Positions 1-9,727 of a stretch of DNA of 64,000 nt are shown here, piece by piece. A program made the translations under genes and the position numbers. The stretch is from NCBI RefSeq assembly GCF_000413935.1, contig NZ_KE340379.1, positions 192,809-256,808 on the forward strand, in the 5' to 3' direction. Within the stretch, counting starts at the first letter, position 1, and each line of letters starts with the position of its first letter. A model generated the notes under the pieces. It searched no databases and was not told the origin of the DNA. It saw only the letters and a program-made list of their open reading frames with translations. The DNA is from Acinetobacter colistiniresistens. Lineage in GTDB: Bacteria; Pseudomonadota; Gammaproteobacteria; Pseudomonadales; Moraxellaceae.

Positions 1-644
1 TCTAAAATCAGTGATTTCGCTTTGGTGGCAGGGGAAACCCGTTTACCAATGGCCAGTAAATTGCCCCGTTCAGCTTTACTGCGTACATCAAGCCAGAGCT
101 GATATTTGTCTACCCAAGTTTTGGCAAAATCAATCAGAGACTGTGCCGAGCCTTGTTTGAGCTCAAATTCGACTTCACAGATTTTGGCTTGATCAGTCGG
201 GGTGCGAATTTCTCCATCATCCAAGCAGACTTCAATATGCGAACCTGCAAACTCGAAGACATGAAAAGTACGTTGTACATCAGTTTGAAACTGTAGCAAT
301 AACTCAGCAGGGGAATCGCCTAAAACATCACGCAGTACAGTTTGAACGGTTTGATTATGTTTATATAAAGATAAATCCAGTTCGGGTTCTTTCGTACATT
401 TGCCCAAATAAATATCTTCTTCGATACGTTGTAAATGGTTTTTACTGGCGGCCTTAAAGGTTTGCACCCAATGCTCACCTTCCTGACGCAGACGAATGGC
501 GACGTAATTCTTTGCCAGTAAGCGGTCGGCAGTGTCATAGTATTTTGCTTGCAGGTGAATTTTCTGTGCTTTTTGTTTGTTTAAAAGCTGTAATACACTT
601 TTTTTCTTAGATTCAGGGAGTTGAAATTTTAGCTCTATTTCCAT
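1..644 (-). CDS. CYTH-domain inorganic triphosphatase-like protein (C-terminus outside window)
   Basis: The minus strand is open from an ATG at 644 to the window edge, giving 214 codons. The protein starts MEIELKF, the ExExK signature of CYTH tunnel-fold enzymes (CyaB/thiamine triphosphatase; E. coli YgiF type), which hydrolyse inorganic triphosphate using a metal. Charged pairs typical of the tunnel follow, such as RLRQEG near residue 52 and CEVEFELK near residue 157. In E. coli YgiF a CHAD domain follows the CYTH domain; whether one is present here lies outside the window. The call rests on the N-terminal motif and on the even spread of acidic and basic strands. The exact substrate is inferred from the family. 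Confidence 0.8.
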   Translation of the reverse strand, partial: MEIELKFQLPESKKKSVLQLLNKQKAQKIHLQAKYYDTADRLLAKNYVAIRLRQEGEHWVQTFKAASKNHLQRIEEDIYLGKCTKEPELDLSLYKHNQTVQTVLRDVLGDSPAELLLQFQTDVQRTFHVFEFAGSHIEVCLDDGEIRTPTDQAKICEVEFELKQGSAQSLIDFAKTWVDKYQLWLDVRSKAERGNLLAIGKRVSPATKAKSLIL

Positions 645-820
645 GAAGTTATGACTCCTGACCACCGAGAATGATAAATATAAAAATAGTATAACTTGTT
701 GATCTCAAAAATCATTGTAAAGTTGTTTTAAGCAGGGAAAGGATGGCACGCAATGACTTTATTTTGTACAGAAAATGCATTAACGTGTGGAGAGTCTTGC
801 ACGATTAGGATGATCTTAAA

Positions 821-1192
821 ATGAATGCACCAGCGAATATTACCCAGCCAGTGGAATTTTCATTACCCATTAAAAACTATGACGAATTTTATCATTTTTA
901 TTTAACTGAACATCGCAATATCGCCAGTCGCCGTTTGCATGCAGCAGGTAGCTCGATTGGTTTATATTTTTTTAGTCAAGCCATCCGTAAACGTCAGGCA
1001 AAATATGCGGTATATGGTTTGGTATCAGGCTATGCCTGTGCTTGGGTTGGGCATTTTTTCTTTGAACATAATAAGCCTGCCAGCTTTAAACAACCGCTGT
1101 ATAGCTTTATTTCGGATTGGCGCATGTTGTCAGACGTTGCACGTGGTCGTTTGAGTCTGATTGATCGTAAGTTTGATAAAATTGAGTCGTAA
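821..1192 (+). CDS. DUF962/Mpo1-like membrane protein
   Basis: A 123-residue protein matching the DUF962 (Mpo1/YGL010w-like) family. It has the early FYLTEHRN segment, a conserved LHAAGSS turn, then a membrane-helix region with the WVGHFFFEHNKPA motif and a C-terminal SDWRM block. Conserved His residues in these motifs are the likely metal ligands. In yeast, Mpo1 is an Fe2+-dependent dioxygenase in 2-hydroxy fatty acid alpha-oxidation; the bacterial role is unproven. The gene stands alone and ends just before a strong terminator. Length is shorter than many homologues (about 100-200 residues) but the whole domain is present. Confidence 0.8.
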   Translation: MNAPANITQPVEFSLPIKNYDEFYHFYLTEHRNIASRRLHAAGSSIGLYFFSQAIRKRQAKYAVYGLVSGYACAWVGHFFFEHNKPASFKQPLYSFISDWRMLSDVARGRLSLIDRKFDKIES

Positions 1193-1210
1193 CATTCATT
1201 TGATATTTCA

Positions 1211-1234
1211 AAAGCTGCTTTGGCAGCTTTTTTA
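1211..1234 (+). terminator. Rho-independent terminator after DUF962 gene
   Basis: An 8-bp perfect stem AAAGCTGC/GCAGCTTT with a 4-base loop is followed by a T run. Confidence 0.8.
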
Positions 1235-1345
1235 TTTGTTCTGATTTACAGCGATTAATGATGTAAATACACTCCCTATCTTTAAATTTTAAGAAAGAAA
1301 ATATACTCTGAAGCTAATGTAATTATAGTGAATAGTGAAACGTTC

Positions 1346-1957
1346 ATGCGCGGTCTTTATCTCATTACCAATGACGATCCAATCCAACTATTATTAGAAA
1401 AATTAGACGTTGCATTAGCGACAGGGCAGATTGCCATTCTGCAATATCGTCGTAAGAAAGTAGCAAAGGCTGATCAGCCACTTGAAGTGGAAAAAATTAA
1501 AGCACTGTGTGAAAGACACCAAACTCCTTTTGTGATTAATGATGACTTGGTCTTGGCGGAGCAATTTGGTCTAGGTGTGCATCTTGGACAGTCCGATGGT
1601 GAAATTAGCGATGCGGCTACACGTTTGCCATCAAGTGTGATTATTGGGCGGACTTGTCTAAACTCATTAGAACTGGCTGAAAAGGCAATTGCGGATGGGG
1701 CGACTTATGTGGCATTTGGTGCGGTCTATGCCACCTCAACTAAACCTGAAGCGGGCAATGTAGGAATCGAAGTCATTCAGCAGGCGAAACAAAAATTTGC
1801 TGTGCCAATTTGTGCGATTGGCGGGTTGACCGTTGAAAATTCTCAAGTAGTGATTGAGGCTGGTGCAAGCCTTTGTGCAGTAATTAGTGATATATTAGGC
1901 CGATCAACAGCCGAAATTCCTGCTCGTGTAGATGCATGGGCAAAGTTATTTGCATAA
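1346..1957 (+). CDS. thiE: Thiamine phosphate synthase
   Basis: ThiE condenses HMP-pyrophosphate with thiazole phosphate to give thiamine phosphate. The TIM-barrel protein begins MRGLYLITND, as ThiE usually does. It carries QYRRK (diphosphate-binding), VINDD and HLGQSDG in the central barrel, and FGAVYATSTK plus AIGGLT toward the C-terminus (phosphate-binding loop). I chose the ATG at 1346 because the family N-terminus starts there (203 residues). An in-frame GTG at 1328 would add six residues, and neither start has a clear Shine-Dalgarno. It precedes hemL by about 50 bp on the same strand with no terminator seen between, so the two may be cotranscribed. No TPP riboswitch was recognised upstream. 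Confidence 0.92.
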   Translation: MRGLYLITNDDPIQLLLEKLDVALATGQIAILQYRRKKVAKADQPLEVEKIKALCERHQTPFVINDDLVLAEQFGLGVHLGQSDGEISDAATRLPSSVIIGRTCLNSLELAEKAIADGATYVAFGAVYATSTKPEAGNVGIEVIQQAKQKFAVPICAIGGLTVENSQVVIEAGASLCAVISDILGRSTAEIPARVDAWAKLFA

Positions 1958-2008
1958 TTTTTTGCATCGTTTCGACATTCTATTCCTCGATTCTAGGTTG
2001 AGTCTTTT

Positions 2009-3307
2009 ATGAGTTTATCTCCAAAGCAAGAACAGTTATTTAAACAAGCAAATAAACATATTCCAGGTGGTGTTAACTCACCTGTACGTGCATTTAACGG
2101 TGTTGGTGGTACGCCTGTCTTTATTGAAAAGGCAAAAGGGGCGTACTTATGGGATGTTGATGGCAAGCGTTATGTAGACTATGTCGGTTCATGGGGCCCA
2201 ATGATTTTGGGTCACGCACATCCAGATATTATTCAAGCAGTACAAACTGCGGCGGAAGATGGTTTAAGTTTTGGTGCGCCAACTGTACATGAAACCACTT
2301 TGGCAGACACGATTTGCGAAATCATGCCATCCATTGAGTTGGTGCGTATGACCAGTTCAGGTACAGAAGCAACCATGACCGCGATTCGTCTGGCACGTGG
2401 TTATACTGGCCGTGACAAAATTGTGAAGTTTGAAGGCTGTTACCATGGTCATTCAGACTCGTTATTGGTGAAAGCGGGTTCAGGCCTGCTAACTTTAGGC
2501 GAAGGTGAGCCAACGTCAAAAGGTGTACCTGCTGATTTCGCAAAACATACCCTAACGCTACCGTATAACAATATTGAAGCCTTGAAAGAATGTTTTAGCA
2601 AGTTTGGTCATGAGATTGCTGGTGTAATCATTGAGCCTGTTGCTGGCAATATGAATCTGGTGACGCCAATTGATGGTTTCTTACAAGCGATTCGTGATGT
2701 GTGTGATGAATATCAATCAGTCTTCATTATTGATGAAGTGATGACGGGTTTCCGTGTTGCTTTGGGCGGTGCGCAATCGGTCTATAAAGTAAAACCAGAT
2801 TTAACCACTTTAGGTAAAATTATTGGTGCGGGTTTACCTGTGGGTGCTTTCGGCGGTAAACGTGAAATCATGGAATGCATTGCACCATTAGGTGGTGTTT
2901 ACCAAGCAGGAACTTTGTCGGGTAATCCATTGGCCATGCGTGCAGGCATTGCGATGTTCAAGCATCTTCGTGAACCTGAGTTTTATGACAAGCTTGCAGC
3001 ACAGTTAGCCAAATTACTGGCAGGTTTACAGGCTGCGGCAGACGAAGCGGGGATTCCATTTAAAACCCAGCAAGTTGGCGGTATGTTTGGTTTGTATTTT
3101 ACCGATCAAGAGGACATTACCAGCTTTGATTCAATGTTAGCCTGTGATGTTGAAGCATTCAAGAAATTCTTCCATGGTATGTTAAAGCGTGGTGTCTATC
3201 TGGCACCATCGGCATTTGAAGCTGGATTTATTTCATCAATGCATTCTGATCAAGATATTGCAGAGACCATTCAGGCAGCAAAAGAAACCTTTGCTGAAAT
3301 GAAATAA
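2009..3307 (+). CDS. hemL: Glutamate-1-semialdehyde 2,1-aminomutase
   Basis: HemL converts glutamate-1-semialdehyde to 5-aminolevulinate in the C5 pathway of tetrapyrrole synthesis. The 432-residue length is normal. The class III aminotransferase fold is visible from the N-terminal [16 protein letters not shown], the [19 protein letters not shown]-phosphate region, [11 protein letters not shown] (the PLP-pyridine Asp), and [18 protein letters not shown], where Lys270 is the Schiff-base lysine. The tail [15 protein letters not shown] is also typical. It lies downstream of thiE and ends at a strong terminator. Confidence 0.97.
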   Translation: MSLSPKQEQLFKQANKHIPGGVNSPVRAFNGVGGTPVFIEKAKGAYLWDVDGKRYVDYVGSWGPMILGHAHPDIIQAVQTAAEDGLSFGAPTVHETTLADTICEIMPSIELVRMTSSGTEATMTAIRLARGYTGRDKIVKFEGCYHGHSDSLLVKAGSGLLTLGEGEPTSKGVPADFAKHTLTLPYNNIEALKECFSKFGHEIAGVIIEPVAGNMNLVTPIDGFLQAIRDVCDEYQSVFIIDEVMTGFRVALGGAQSVYKVKPDLTTLGKIIGAGLPVGAFGGKREIMECIAPLGGVYQAGTLSGNPLAMRAGIAMFKHLREPEFYDKLAAQLAKLLAGLQAAADEAGIPFKTQQVGGMFGLYFTDQEDITSFDSMLACDVEAFKKFFHGMLKRGVYLAPSAFEAGFISSMHSDQDIAETIQAAKETFAEMK

Positions 3308-3324
3308 CGCTGTGATATACACAT

Positions 3325-3350
3325 AAGCCCGATTTATTCGGGCTTTTTTT
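3325..3350 (+). terminator. Rho-independent terminator after hemL
   Basis: AAGCCCGA pairs with TCGGGCTT across a short loop and is followed by seven T. Confidence 0.85.
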
Positions 3351-3661
3351 ATGGTCATGGTTTCGGTAGTTCTCAAAACAGGTTGCCCTTAACTGATTAA
3401 ACAATAAGGGTGGATCGTCATGAACGCTCACTGCGTTCTCATTTACTTGTAGGCTCTATCTAAGCTCCGAATAGCAATAAAGATAAATAATCTTTACTGT
3501 ATTACAAGGTAAAATATGGTTGAATAATCCACTATCTTTGCATTTGTCTTCGGCTGTACCAAAGCGTGAACGTTTTGGCTGATGCAGGCTGTGGATGACG
3601 TTGCTAGATATCATATGTTAGACAAGCGTTGATAAGAAACTCATAGGAATGGAGTAAAAAG
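3351..3661 (+). other. Intergenic region hemL to GlcG-like gene, no gene seen
   Basis: About 310 bp without a convincing reading frame. It holds a small hairpin at 3422-3438 (GAACGC, five-base loop, GCGTTC). The last 20 bases contain a ribosome-binding-like GGAG at about 3650 that serves the next gene. I see no tRNA or recognised RNA motif. Confidence 0.5.
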
Positions 3662-4078
3662 ATGAAAACTAAACATTATCTAACTTCCGCAGATGTGGAA
3701 ATTCTGGTTGATGCGGCATTGCAATATGCAACAGCGCACAGCTTTAATGTCAGCGTGGCGGTTGTCGATGATTGTGGAACATTGTTGATGATGAAGCGTA
3801 TGGATGGCGCATCGGTACTATCGACAGAGATTTGTCAAGAAAAAGCCAAATCTGCTGCGGTCAGCCGAAGAACAACCAAGGCATCAGAAGATATGATCCG
3901 TGATGGTAAAATCGGCTTTTTAACCGTGAATGCGGCAAAGGGGATGCTAGAAGGTGGTGAGCCCATTGTGTATCAAGCACAGGTCGTCGGTGCTGTGGGG
4001 ATTTCGGGGGTACAATCTTTTCAAGATGCAGAAATTGCCCAGTATGCGATTCAACAATTTCTAGAGCAACAAGCCTAA
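3662..4078 (+). CDS. GlcG/HbpS family haem-binding-like protein
   Basis: A 138-residue protein of the GlcG/HbpS (formerly DUF336) family. It shows the LTSADVEILVDAALQYA opening helix, the VAVVDDCGTLLMMKRMDGA core strand pair, the KAKSAAVSRRTT helix and a glycine-rich end (GAVGISGV). Members bind haem (HbpS) or sit in glycolate or propanediol loci (GlcG, PduO-C). No such partner is adjacent, so the role here is open. There is no signal peptide, so it is probably cytoplasmic. A GGAG-type ribosome site lies 8-9 bases before the ATG. Confidence 0.85.
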   Translation: MKTKHYLTSADVEILVDAALQYATAHSFNVSVAVVDDCGTLLMMKRMDGASVLSTEICQEKAKSAAVSRRTTKASEDMIRDGKIGFLTVNAAKGMLEGGEPIVYQAQVVGAVGISGVQSFQDAEIAQYAIQQFLEQQA

Positions 4079-4178
4079 ATCATCATTTAAATTCGATTCT
4101 GGATGAAATATCGAGAGAAACACGAAAAAAATCAGTAAAAATACGTGTCATGCATTGTAATTCAGCGCTAAGCTTTTT

Positions 4179-4865
4179 ATGATTGCCCGCTTGTTTTCAT
4201 CCAGTCGTTGGAAGGCTACCTTGAGTGATTTTCTAAGTGAACATTTGATTCATCGTGATGAAGATTTTATGGTCATCCATAAACCAGCAGGTTTACTCAC
4301 TGTGCCGGGGAAAACGCCGGATTTACAAGATTGTTTAATTAATCGTTTATTAGAACTAGAACCTAAAACTTTACTGATTCATCGTTTAGATCGTGATACC
4401 TCAGGTATTCTGGTCTTTGGCTTGTCCAAATTTGGACAGAGCAATATTTCGCGTCAATTTCAAGATCGTCAAACCTCAAAAATTTATCAGGCTTTGGTTG
4501 CAGGGCATTTAGAAGGTCAGGGCACGGTCGATATTCCTGTGATTTATGATCCAAGCCGTCCACCATTACATATTGTGGATGCCTCTTATCACAAGCCTGC
4601 ATTGACCGAATGGCAAGCGATTGAACATTTAGAAATTCAAGGACAAGCTGTAACCCGAGTGAAACTCATTCCGATTACAGGGCGTTCACATCAGCTTCGT
4701 GTGCATATGCAATATTTAGGTCATCCGATTCTGGGCGATACCTTATATGCCACACCCGAACAGCAGCAGCTTTATGCGCGTTTGTGCTTACATGCAACGC
4801 AATTAAGCTTCGCTCATCCTAAGACAGGTACACAACTCAACTTTGATTGTGCCGTACCGTTTTAG
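4179..4865 (+). CDS. rluA: RluA-family 23S rRNA/tRNA pseudouridine synthase
   Basis: This enzyme isomerises uridine to pseudouridine; E. coli RluA acts on 23S U746 and tRNA U32. The catalytic motif HRLDRDTSG is present with Asp71. The N-terminal VIHKPAGLLTVPG and C-terminal RVKLITGRSHQLRVH-type motifs are typical of the RluA/RsuA superfamily. At 228 residues and without an S4 domain it fits RluA rather than RluC or RluD. The first 20 residues look non-conserved, so the true start could be slightly downstream. The gene appears monocistronic. Confidence 0.85.
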   Translation: MIARLFSSSRWKATLSDFLSEHLIHRDEDFMVIHKPAGLLTVPGKTPDLQDCLINRLLELEPKTLLIHRLDRDTSGILVFGLSKFGQSNISRQFQDRQTSKIYQALVAGHLEGQGTVDIPVIYDPSRPPLHIVDASYHKPALTEWQAIEHLEIQGQAVTRVKLIPITGRSHQLRVHMQYLGHPILGDTLYATPEQQQLYARLCLHATQLSFAHPKTGTQLNFDCAVPF

Positions 4866-5009
4866 TACGAAAACTTTTTTATGAAACACGATGTGATGCA
4901 CGCTATTTGATTGCGCTTTGTGTCAAAATACATCGTTGAAAACTACATAAAATGCCTTAACTTTTATTGGTGTCAGGGCATAAAATATGTAGGCTAACTT
5001 GAGATAAAG

Positions 5010-7847
5010 GTGGAAAAATTGCAGCAGTTTGCTATTGGTCAACGTTGGTTATCAGATACTGAAACTGAACTCGGTTTAGGGGTTCTTATTGATGTAGATG
5101 AACGTTCTATCAGCATTTTATTCCCAAAAAGCGATGAAACGCGTGTTTATGCACGCAACAATGCGCCTTTATCTCGCATTATCTTCAATGTTAACGATGA
5201 AGTCCAAGACCAAGAAGGCAGCAAGTGGATTGTTGAAGCGATCGAAGACCGTCATGGTGTGCTTCGTTATGACGTGGTTCGCCAGCTTGAAAATGGCGAG
5301 CAAGAGCGTAAGTCACTCAACGAAACCCGTATCGGTGCACAGATCCAGCTGTCAAAACCTTTAGAACGTCTGTTGGCCAGCCAAGTCGATTATAAAGAAT
5401 GGTATGACCTGCGTATTGAAGCGATGTTGTTGCAAGCGCAAATGCACACCAGTCCTTTACGTGGTTTTCTCGGTGCACGTGTGGGCTTGATTCCACATCA
5501 GCTTTATATCGCGCATGAAGTCGGGAAGCGTTTTGCGCCACGTGTTTTGTTAGCAGATGAAGTGGGCCTAGGCAAAACCATTGAAGCAGGTTTGATTATC
5601 CACCAACAACTGAAAACAGGACGTTCAGAGCGTATCCTGATTTTAGTGCCTGATTCATTGCAGTATCAGTGGATGATTGAAATGCGCCGCCGTTTCAATT
5701 TGCAATTCTCGCTATTCGATTTAACCCGTACTGCTTCGATCAAAGAACATGATCCTGATCTGAACCCATTCCTGACTGAACAATGCATTATTGCCAGTGT
5801 CGACCTGATGGTTGACCATGACGACTTGCGTGAGCAAGCCATGGAAGCTGGTTTTGATTTGCTGGTGGTCGATGAAGCGCACCACTTGATGTGGAGTGAG
5901 GAAGAGGGCGGTAATGATCGTTATGACCTCGTCGAAGAATTGGCTGAACAAACAGCAGGTGTATTACTGCTCACGGCAACGCCGGAACAGTTAGGGGTTG
6001 AAAGCCATTTTGCCCGTCTTCGTTTACTTGATCCGCAACGTTTCAGTAGCCTAGATCGTTTCCTTGATGAGGAAGAGCAATATCAACATACCGCTAAAAT
6101 TGCGGAAGTGTTGATGTCAGATCAAGCGTTGACAGAAGAGCATCTTGCTGCACTGGACGGCTTATTGGGTCATCGTATTGATGATCAGCCTGAACAGCGT
6201 ATGCGTGCAATTCATGAATTATTAGACCGTCATGGCACAGGCCGTATCCTGTTCCGTAACACCCGTGAAGCGATTCAAGGCTTCCCTGGTCGTGATTGCC
6301 AGCCAGCGCCTTTGCCAGCACCAGAAGACTGGTCATTTGATGGCAAAATGCGCGAGCAAATGTGGCCAGAAGAAGGCCAGCTCGATGGTGCATGGATGGA
6401 AAATGATCCGCGTGTGCCGTGGTTGATGGAAGTGTTACGCAAAGAATTAAAACACAAAAAAGTGTTGTTGATTGCGCGTAGCGGGCCAGTGGTTGAAGCA
6501 CTTGAAAATGTATTGCGTTTACATGCGGGTATTCGTACCGCGATGTTCCATGAAGGCATGAGCTTATTGGAACGTGACCAAGCGGCAGCCTACTTTGCTG
6601 AAGATAGCTATGGTGCTCAGATTCTTCTCTGTTCAGAAATTGGTTCGGAAGGTCGCAACTTCCAGTTTGCCAGTGACCTGATCTTATTTGACCTACCTGC
6701 AAACCCAGATGTATTGGAGCAACGTATCGGTCGTCTGGATCGTATTGGTCAGGAAAACCGGATTCAAATTCATGTGCCATATCTGATGGGTACAGCACAA
6801 GAGCGTATGTTCCGCTGGTATAACGAAGCACTCAATATTTTCAGCAATATTTCTCCGACTGCACAAACGCTACAAGAGAACTTCATTGTTGAATTGAAGG
6901 ATTGTTTATTGGCAGATCAAGGCCAGACTTTTGAAGATTTACTGGAAGAAGTCAATGTACAGCGTCAAGCCTTGGAAGCTGAACTACAGGCAGGTCGTGA
7001 CCGTTTGCTCGAGTATAACTCTTGTCGTCCAATAGTGGCGCAGGGCATTGTACAAGCGCTTGAAGATTATGATGACAACACCACATTGCCAATGTTTGTG
7101 AAGCGTTTCATGTCATCCACCAATATTGACTTTGATGAGCAAAGCAACGGTACGGTGATCATCAAGCCAACGGATCAAATGCAGGTGCAAGGTCTCACGT
7201 TGGACGAAGAAGGTATGACCGCAACCTTCTATCGTGATCAGGCGCAGATCCGTGAAGATGCGCAATACTTGACTTTGGAACATCCGTTTATTGAAAGTGT
7301 GATGGAAATGATCCGCACACAATCATTCGGTAGTACCAATGTGGCCTTGCTGAAATCCAATGCCTTGAAACAAGGTTCAGTCTTGTTGGAAGTATGGTTT
7401 AAGGTCGATGTGGTTGCACCGAAGGCATTGAACTTGCCATCAAGCTTACCGAAGCAATTGATTCGTGTATTGCTCAGTGAAAATGGTCAGGATTTATCGA
7501 CCAAGATTGACCCAAGTATTTTACGTCCGTACCTGCATCATCTTGATGGCAATAGTTGCCGCCAAGTGGTAAAAGCGCGCCGTGAAGTGATTGAGTCTCG
7601 TTATGCGCAAGCTTTAGAAATTGCCAAGACCTCATTACCTGAATTAATGCAGCAAGCCAAAGAGCATTATGGCAGTAAATGGCAGTATGAAATTGACCGT
7701 TTAAGCTATCTCAAGCAATTTAACCCAAGTATTCGCCAAGATGAAATTGAGCGTTTACAGAAATTCCAGAAAGAGGGCCTAGGTCTCCTAGATGGTCTTT
7801 CTGTAACACCAGAAGCAATTCAAGTTTTGGTTGTCGTTAAACCTTAA
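5010..7847 (+). CDS. rapA: RNA polymerase-associated ATPase RapA
   Basis: RapA is a Swi2/Snf2-family ATPase that binds core RNA polymerase and promotes its recycling. The 945-residue protein begins with the two RapA Tudor-like subdomains (about residues 1-110). The helicase core follows: Walker A ADEVGLGKT at 182-190, DEAH at 288-291, LLTATP motif III, and motif VI near GRLDRIGQ. The C-terminal RapA-specific region covers the last 350 residues. The start is a GTG at 5010 preceded by GATAAAGG; translation beginning MEKLQQFAIGQRW matches the family. Length is close to the E. coli protein (968). The gene is monocistronic, ending at a terminator shared with dps. Confidence 0.96.
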   Translation: MEKLQQFAIGQRWLSDTETELGLGVLIDVDERSISILFPKSDETRVYARNNAPLSRIIFNVNDEVQDQEGSKWIVEAIEDRHGVLRYDVVRQLENGEQERKSLNETRIGAQIQLSKPLERLLASQVDYKEWYDLRIEAMLLQAQMHTSPLRGFLGARVGLIPHQLYIAHEVGKRFAPRVLLADEVGLGKTIEAGLIIHQQLKTGRSERILILVPDSLQYQWMIEMRRRFNLQFSLFDLTRTASIKEHDPDLNPFLTEQCIIASVDLMVDHDDLREQAMEAGFDLLVVDEAHHLMWSEEEGGNDRYDLVEELAEQTAGVLLLTATPEQLGVESHFARLRLLDPQRFSSLDRFLDEEEQYQHTAKIAEVLMSDQALTEEHLAALDGLLGHRIDDQPEQRMRAIHELLDRHGTGRILFRNTREAIQGFPGRDCQPAPLPAPEDWSFDGKMREQMWPEEGQLDGAWMENDPRVPWLMEVLRKELKHKKVLLIARSGPVVEALENVLRLHAGIRTAMFHEGMSLLERDQAAAYFAEDSYGAQILLCSEIGSEGRNFQFASDLILFDLPANPDVLEQRIGRLDRIGQENRIQIHVPYLMGTAQERMFRWYNEALNIFSNISPTAQTLQENFIVELKDCLLADQGQTFEDLLEEVNVQRQALEAELQAGRDRLLEYNSCRPIVAQGIVQALEDYDDNTTLPMFVKRFMSSTNIDFDEQSNGTVIIKPTDQMQVQGLTLDEEGMTATFYRDQAQIREDAQYLTLEHPFIESVMEMIRTQSFGSTNVALLKSNALKQGSVLLEVWFKVDVVAPKALNLPSSLPKQLIRVLLSENGQDLSTKIDPSILRPYLHHLDGNSCRQVVKARREVIESRYAQALEIAKTSLPELMQQAKEHYGSKWQYEIDRLSYLKQFNPSIRQDEIERLQKFQKEGLGLLDGLSVTPEAIQVLVVVKP

Positions 7848-7864
7848 CGCGACGAAATGCAATA

Positions 7865-7895
7865 AAAAAGAGGACCATTACAGTCCTCTTTTTTT
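7865..7895. terminator. Bidirectional terminator between rapA and dps
   Basis: An 11-bp perfect stem (AAAAAGAGGAC/GTCCTCTTTTT) has A and T tracts on both sides and lies between convergent genes, so it can serve both. Confidence 0.9.
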
Positions 7896-7909
7896 ATTTT
7901 CAATACTTT

Positions 7910-8404
7910 TTAGTGATCAATATTGGCTTCCAAGAACCATAGATATTGATCCAGATCTTCTAATGCTGCATGAATAATATCTTCGGAAATGGGATCTTGG
8001 ATTTCGTCAATCGTGTCACGCAAATGATTGGCGACTACACCATAGCGATCAGCCAGTTCTTTTAAATGATCCTGTACAGCATGAATCGCCACAGGATAGG
8101 GTTTGAGGTGTGAGCTTTTGGCGACTGATTGGGTCGTTCCTAATGCTGTCCCACCGATCTGTACGGCACGCTCTGCGACATTGTCCAAATGAGTGATCAG
8201 AGATGTTCGGAACATGTCTAACATTTCATGCACTGCAATAAAGTTGCTCCCCCGCATGTTCCAATGTGCTTGCTTGGTCAGCAAGGAAAGATCAATTAAG
8301 TTGGCAAGGATTTGATTTAAGATTTTTATCGTGGACTCTTTGATCGAGTCATCTAAATTATTGCGTGTATATACTTTTAAAGCTTTTGCTGTTGAAGAAC
8401 TCAT
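7910..8404 (-). CDS. dps: Dps family DNA-protection/ferritin-like protein
   Basis: Dps forms a dodecamer that oxidises and stores iron and shields DNA. The start is the ATG at 8404, which has GAGGTAAC immediately upstream; a longer reading from 8458 would add 18 unrelated residues. The 164-residue product keeps the inter-subunit ferroxidase ligands: His47, His59, Asp63, Asp74 and Glu78, in the pattern QAHWNMRG...VHEMLDMF...HLDNVAERA. The N-terminal tail is short, with few lysines, so direct DNA binding is uncertain. The gene is convergent with rapA and appears monocistronic. Confidence 0.93.
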   Translation of the reverse strand: MSSSTAKALKVYTRNNLDDSIKESTIKILNQILANLIDLSLLTKQAHWNMRGSNFIAVHEMLDMFRTSLITHLDNVAERAVQIGGTALGTTQSVAKSSHLKPYPVAIHAVQDHLKELADRYGVVANHLRDTIDEIQDPISEDIIHAALEDLDQYLWFLEANIDH

Positions 8405-8620
8405 AGTTACCTCATTCAATTCTAATGTGATGAAACATAGTGAAGAAAAACCATTCATTTCATTAGTAGCTTATCGCTTGAATAGGTGCTTGAGTGTTTT
8501 TGTTGTCTAGGCTTTTGTAAGTTTGCTTATCATCAATTCTCTTTTTGATCATGTCTGTTTTAATTCAGATTCAATGATTATTGCATGGGTTAAAGTATGT
8601 TTTAACGTGTTAAGCATCGC

Positions 8621-9637
8621 CTAGATTAGTCCTGCATCTTTGCATTCCAATTTGATATAGGCATAGAAAATAGGGGCAACGATTAAACCACTTAATCCAA
8701 AAATTGACTCGAAAATTAGCATTGCCAATAAAACTTCCCATGCACTGGCATTAATTTTAGTACCAATAATCTTGGCATTGATGAAGTATTCAAGCTTATG
8801 AATAATCACCAGATAAGCTAGGGCAATGGCTGCCACAGACAGCGAAATGGTTAAGCCCGCCATGATGATCAAGGTATTTGAAATCAGGTTACCAATAATA
8901 GGGAGTAAGCCAAAAATAAAAGTCAGAATGGTCAGCGTCTTCGCAAAAGGCAAGTGGATATTAAAGATCGGTAAAACGATAAAAACGAAAATGATAAACA
9001 GACCTGTATTGATCAGGGAGATCTTCACTTGGGCAAATACCACATTCTTAAACGAAATCGATAGCTTTTGAATGCGATGCAAAATTGCAGCTTTAAATGC
9101 AGGTTGTGGCGCATGTTGTTTAAAATTCTGAATCGATACCAAAATACCAACAATCAGGCCAATGACCATGGTCGCAAGGTTGTGCAGAATATCTGTGCCT
9201 GTATTTTTGACAATCGAGATATTATTTTTGATAAAGGATAGAATCTGGTTTTTGATATCGGCAACACTATGCGGCAGATAGCCTGGCAAATATTGACTCA
9301 TCTCCGCCTGAAACTTAATCAGGGTTTGATCAATTTTAAAGTTAAATGAATTGAGGCCAGTTCCTTTTAGATCATAGATTACAAAGCTAATCAGGCTGGT
9401 AATAAAGAAACCCAGTAATACGATAGTGGCTACGCCTAAGATAATACTGATAAAGATTCGTGCCCGTTGTCCATCAATATGCTTCTCAACAATTGAACTT
9501 AAGCTATTAATAATTTCAAAGACTAAAAAACCAGCAAAAAAACTCGGCAGCAGATGCAAGGGAATGACCATCATTAAAAATAAAGACATCAGAATAAAAC
9601 TGGCGATGATGCTTTGACGGTCATTAAGTAGATTCAT
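8621..9637 (-). CDS. AI-2E family transporter (PerM/UPF0118 permease)
   Basis: A 338-residue integral membrane protein with about seven to eight hydrophobic helices. The N-terminal pair is at residues 11-45, a third near 60-85, then a soluble stretch, with the remainder in the C-terminal half. The PIIGNLISN segment around residue 250 and the C-terminal GLSGLIVAPIFYAYIK are typical of the AI-2E transporter family (TqsA/PerM/YdiK). Family members export AI-2 or act as Na+/H+ antiporters; the substrate here cannot be told from sequence. Codon use is more AT-rich than that of its neighbours. It stands alone between dps and the FabR-like gene, all on the minus strand. Confidence 0.85.
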   Translation of the reverse strand: MNLLNDRQSIIASFILMSLFLMMVIPLHLLPSFFAGFLVFEIINSLSSIVEKHIDGQRARIFISIILGVATIVLLGFFITSLISFVIYDLKGTGLNSFNFKIDQTLIKFQAEMSQYLPGYLPHSVADIKNQILSFIKNNISIVKNTGTDILHNLATMVIGLIVGILVSIQNFKQHAPQPAFKAAILHRIQKLSISFKNVVFAQVKISLINTGLFIIFVFIVLPIFNIHLPFAKTLTILTFIFGLLPIIGNLISNTLIIMAGLTISLSVAAIALAYLVIIHKLEYFINAKIIGTKINASAWEVLLAMLIFESIFGLSGLIVAPIFYAYIKLECKDAGLI

Positions 9638-9727
9638 GATCTATATGCCTGATTTGAGTTGTTGTTATGCTAAAGGACAAAAGTATGATTTTGATTACAT
9701 TCGGAGAGTTTAAGCCGATAATTAAGC

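Noticed and set aside
6094..6831. 245-codon ORF antisense to rapA
   Set aside because: It lies wholly within conserved rapA codons, has no ribosome site or recognisable domain, and its composition is that of a shadow frame.
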